Position numbers and translations under genes: made by a program. A DNA stretch of 64,000 nucleotides from Pyricularia pennisetigena (Eukaryota > Ascomycota > Sordariomycetes > Magnaporthales > Pyriculariaceae), in assembly GCF_004337985.1 (NCBI RefSeq), contig NW_021940923.1, positions 1,152,672 through 1,216,671 of the forward strand, read 5' to 3'. Of the stretch, positions 60,340 to 64,000 are shown in pieces. Numbering within the stretch: the stretch's first letter is position 1; every line of letters begins with the position of its first letter. The notes beneath the pieces are model-generated. The model searched no databases. It saw nothing but the letters and a program-made list of their open reading frames with translations, and was not told the origin of the DNA.

Positions 60340-60351
60340 TAGTCTCAGGGC
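60340..60351 (+). repeat. TAGTCTCAGGGC at the block edge
   Basis: A 12-base identity to the B-type terminus exactly at the junction between copia sequence and host sequence. The following bases (ATGTCGG) do not continue the terminus. Either a residue of a TAGTCTCAG element or chance. Confidence 0.3.
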
Positions 60352-61055
60352 ATGTCGGTGTTGGTTGTCGTGGCTTGGTATGTTTACATATTTTCATAGA
60401 TTGATTAGATTGAGAGCATTATGTCCAGACTCCAGAGTTGGTGACTTGATCAGCATGTTATAAAACGCACGCAGCTGCTGTCTGTATTTGTAGCGAAAAG
60501 ACACTTGCCGCGCCATGTTCGCAACCCACAAGTCTTGTTCGAGCCCAAGTGAGGAGTACAGATATCAAAGACTCGTTGCCCCAGATCACTTGGATGCAGC
60601 TACGATATGAAGATTCCATGCTTCTCGCTTCCAGTACTTATTACCTACAAATCCAATGAGGGCTGACGAAAGTACAATCAGCTTCAGATCAGTTCACCTT
60701 GCACCAGAGTATAGGAATTCTTCCTGATTATTGCTCTTCCAAGCCAAATAGAACAAGATTCACGTCAGCTGATGAAAGAAAGAGAGAACCAAATTTCCCG
60801 TTTGATCAATACGATCCGCTTCCTTTCACCAATCCTGCCTGACTTTCTGGCCTCGATTTCTCAAGGGCCAACTTCCAGATTCATAGCAGACATCGCTCCA
60901 GAAAGCCAAACCCGCCTGCTAGATACTCACCGGGACAATGAAGGTGAGGTTGGCTGCTTTGATCTACTTGGTTATACATCGCTGACGAAACCCTAACTCC
61001 TCAACTTCAGCCATCTCGAACAATCCTAGTCCTCAAAACAGTTATCATCCTGGCA
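60352..61055. other. host sequence right of the block
   Basis: GC-balanced. A 74-codon open frame at 60772-60996 has no recognisable feature. No RNA or repeat seen. Confidence 0.4.
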
Positions 61056-61874
61056 TTGCCACACATGGAGAACCGTCGGTATAATGACTACAGCGAGGCC
61101 TTATCCAGCGAGACATCGCCCACTTTTCCCTCAGCCTTTGACTCGAGTCACCGGACCAACACCAGCAGCACCTTGATCACCTGCGACCACGCCACATCAA
61201 CCATTGGGCGCTTTCTATCTTCCACGTCGACCTACAAGACGCCCACTCTCAGCGTGACAACTAGCCTGGCCGACAAGAAACAGAAAAAGGCCCGAGGTGC
61301 CGTCAATAGCCATCTTCTCGGCTCTACATCATCCACCAAGTACAGTTTCTGCTAGGCCGAGGTGGTGACTTCGTGCCAGACCTTCAACGAAGGGGTCCCA
61401 ACGCCGACAACGGTAGCCGTGGCCATTATGCAGTGTACCCAGACGGCGCGAACCCGTCGCGTCACCTCGTCCCCGTCCAGCACGCCGTCTTCATCAACGC
61501 CAGTCGCTTGTCAGGCCTACATCGTCTCGCTGACCAACATGGCCCGCAGTGGCACTGCTACATCCTCTGCCGCGGCGACATCTATCATGACCAGTTGCGG
61601 TCCGGCCAAGCCGACCAAGACGACGGAAACACCCCACATACCCACGACCATCCCCGTCACCCTAGACAACAGCATCTGCTTCATGTCGACCGTCGCCTCC
61701 ACTGGCCTCTTTACGGCTGGGTCCGACATCACCACCACGATGTTTACAGCCCACAAGCCAACGAAGACGTGCAGGCCAATCGGATGGGGGATACGTTGGT
61801 CGTGGATGATGGATAACGCCGTCACAACGACCACGTCGGGTGACGATGGTCGAGCGACAAGAACGCGGATATAA
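61056..61874 (+). pseudogene. Ser/Thr-rich protein with one in-frame stop, unrecognised
   Basis: The same frame runs from the ATG at 61056 to the stop at 61872 with a single TAG at 61353 (TKYSFC|AEVVTSCQTF). A C-to-T change of CAG would explain it. Alternatively the region contains an intron. The product is rich in Thr, Ser and Pro with spaced Cys (CQAYIVSLTN, NSICFMSTVA, TKTCRPIGW), resembling extracellular or C-terminal linker regions of fungal secreted enzymes. No signal peptide is visible at this start. Function unknown. Confidence 0.35.
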
Positions 61875-62882
61875 ATGATCTGTTTCTTGCAGAGAAGAGG
61901 ACCAAGAGGTTGCGCTTGCTCGAGAGCAAGGAGAGGGTTATATCACACGGCGAGGAGTCAGTTGAGACGTTGAAATGGTAAAAATGTGATTCGTCTCCCT
62001 CTGTGAACCCCTGGCCGAATTGGGTGGTCACTGACAGTCCAACACTGCTCTGCTGATTCCAATCGCAAAGCGCACTGAGCAGCAGCCCGAGTTTTCCCAG
62101 CTAGCAACAGGGCTGAGAAATGCCTGCCTCGATTACGTCTAGAGACTACAAGGCCACTTTGACCACGTCGATATTCGACTCTTAGCAAACGACACGACTG
62201 TCTTGATGCGAGGACACTACAAGATATCCCTCACTAGACAAAACCACCGAGACCAAAGCCGCCAAACAGGTTCTTGTCGAACAACCAGACCTTTTCGGGG
62301 GGCTTTGGAAGTTATGAAAGCTTGACAATCCGCTTTTCCTTTTTTTCAAATCTGCATCTTGAGGCAGGCTGCTTTCTCTCTATGGTCATGTGGGTTTAAT
62401 TGAGCTTTGCTTCTTTGTCATGTCCGTTGTCGCCCGGGCAGGGAAAAAAAAAAAAAAAAAAAAAAAAAGCCCGACGGGAAGATGGATTTGCCAAAGAAGC
62501 AAAGTTTGGGGGTAAGATTGGCTCGGGAATGTTGACTTGCGTTGAATTACAAGACATGCAATTTACGGTCTGGCGTTTCTATTGACTGCCCCTGTGTCCT
62601 TTACTGCCCCCGTGTCCCTGCGTCTCCTTCCACCTGTGACCTGTCGCTGTTCAATTTACTCCTGACCAACCCTACATCAACAAAACCAAAGCAGCTGGTA
62701 GAACGTAAATGGTCCCTATATTGTGCGCCCGCGAAATGATGCTCTATCTAGCGAGGGCAGATGCCGGAAATATTAAGGATAACTCATGAATAAATATTGA
62801 TACAAACCAAAAAAAGAAAAAAAAAAACCCCCCATGCTCCCAAACCCCCCCAATCCTTATCCAAAGTGTGTGCCCTCCCGAC
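61875..62882. other. intergenic region with poly(A) run
   Basis: Host-like sequence with an A25 run at 62444-62468. It includes the 3' flank of the minus-strand gene. No gene recognised. Confidence 0.5.
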
Positions 62883-63727
62883 TCATTCGACCATGACATC
62901 CCACATGACCTGTTGCCTCGTGTCCCAGCTGTTGTTTGTCTCAGGAAACGAATGTTGCATAGGCAGGCGGTAGCCGCCGTTGAGCTGCCGCTTGCACTGC
63001 CGCCTCTCCTCGAGACCGCAGGGGTCGGCGTCGTAGCAGCCCAGCGAGGCCTTGCGCTTGGTGGCCACGGCTGGGGCGGCCTGCTGCTGCAGCATCCTCA
63101 ACCGCTCGACGAAGCGGCACCACCTCTCGCGCTCCTGCGAAGCCCAATGGGCGCCGCCGCCGCCGCCGACCACCCCGCCCTGCTGTATCCTGCTCGACGG
63201 CCAGCTGCCCCACAGCTTGACGGCCATCAGGCGCGGGTTGGCGGCGTCCCTCGAAAAGTGTGCGACCTGGCTCCCGCTGGCGTCGTACAGGCCGCCGCCG
63301 CCACGGCCCTGGGAGCCGCCGAGCGAGAAGCTGCCGCCGTTGGCCATGACGGCCATGCCGCCGATGAGGTTGACGCGGGCCGAGGGCGCGTGCAGGACCG
63401 ACACGAGCCGGAGGTGCGTGGGTGCCGCGGCACCGGGCGTGGATTCGACGGGGACGAGGACGGTGCCGACGCCGACGACGCCCAGGTCCGGGCTCGAGGG
63501 GTCGCAGGACACGTACGTGGAGAAGGGCGTGTAGTCAACGAACCAGGCGCGGTCACGACAGACGCTACAGGGAGGGGGCGGAGAAAAAAAAAAGAGAGAA
63601 GACGAGGTTAGCACGCGATTGAAAACAGCTCGGCAAAGGGAGGGAAAAAAAAAAAGGAGTGAGCGTACTGGACGTTTGAGCTGATGCAGAATACCCAGTC
63701 GGGGCAGATTTCGTCGATTGGCGCCAT
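62883..63727 (-). CDS. small protein derived from a copia-like protease domain (two exons)
   Basis: Exon 1 is 63669-63727 (ATG GCG CCA ..., 59 nt), the intron is 63565-63668 (GTACGC donor, pyrimidine tract, TGTAG acceptor), and exon 2 is 62883-63564. The join makes a continuous frame of 246 residues across the junction (SSNVHVCRDRAWF). The N-terminus WVFCISSNVHVCRDRAWF aligns with the start of copia proteases (W..DSGA..H...DR..F), then GVVGVGTVLVPV and RLVSVLHAPSARVNLIGG match the flap and the VLYVP..G.N motif. The catalytic D(S/T)G is replaced by C-I-S, so it should not cut. The C-terminal half is Gly-, Gln- and Arg-rich. Similar small genes occur across Pezizomycotina as far as I recall. 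It looks like a domesticated retroelement fragment under normal composition, 2.5 kb from dead copia elements. Confidence 0.7.
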
Positions 63728-63822
63728 GTTTGTTTTGGAATCGAAATGGAAAAAGGGCCAAAGGATGGATTTTGTTTCTATATTTTATGTATAAGAAGAG
63801 AAATGCTATTAGACAAGTCAAT

Positions 63823-63852
<30 letters not shown>
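63823..63852. repeat. (GT)n microsatellite
   Basis: About 15 GT units in the region upstream of the minus-strand gene. Confidence 0.9.
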
Positions 63853-63856
<4 letters not shown>

Positions 63857-64000
63857 CAGCAGTCAAGCTACAAAGTAGAATGAGGATTTGAACTTGGAGC
63901 AATTGGATTGGGTCGCACAGCAAGCATGCACGTCAGGTATTGTATGCAGACAGGCAGGCACTTTCCAATTGAGTTGAGTTGGCCCGGTAATCGAATGCCC

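Overview
The window looks like a filamentous ascomycete of the Magnaporthales, probably a Pyricularia (blast fungus) lineage. Evidence: short spliced genes with GT..CTAAC..AG introns, LTR retrotransposons mutated mainly by C-to-T and G-to-A changes (the RIP pattern), and one small secreted protein (48446-48664) that I recognise as AVR-Pii-like. That recognition is from memory and no database search was possible.

Layout. (1) 1-4860, GC-balanced left flank: one clean two-exon gene (1382-1891), one frame-broken gene for a chitin-binding plus PAN-like secreted protein (2239-2869), and sequence I cannot assign. (2) About 4860-60338, one continuous AT-rich block of dead transposons. It holds a full-length Ty3/gypsy element with a 5-bp target duplication (5538-12791), a full-length Ty1/copia element (15491-23165), an inverted partial copia copy (23166-25276), a 14.5-kb terminal-inverted-repeat element (25277-39788), a nest of short derivatives of that element mixed with copia LTR pieces (39868-46829), gypsy remnants (46830-47983), a GC-normal effector gene island (about 48300-49000), more LTR pieces, and a second near-complete copia copy on the minus strand with tandem fragments behind it (50194-60338). 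(3) 60338-64000, GC-balanced right flank: a Ser/Thr-rich open region broken by one stop, and a clean spliced gene (62883-63727) for a small protein related to the copia protease domain but lacking the catalytic Asp.

The main find is the 14.5-kb element. Its ends begin TAGTCTCAG and it is flanked by a 9-bp duplication (GGGTGCAAT / GGGTGCAGT). Inside are three decayed genes: a transposase-like gene on the plus strand, and on the minus strand an SNF2-type ATPase and a RecQ-type helicase. Four short elements nearby carry the same two distinct ends, and one sits inside another with a perfect 9-bp duplication (AATATCGGC). Together they look like an autonomous multi-gene transposon and its deletion derivatives.

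Nearly all coding capacity in the AT-rich block is destroyed; coordinates of decayed genes are approximate and come from reading several frames. Only the effector gene there looks intact.
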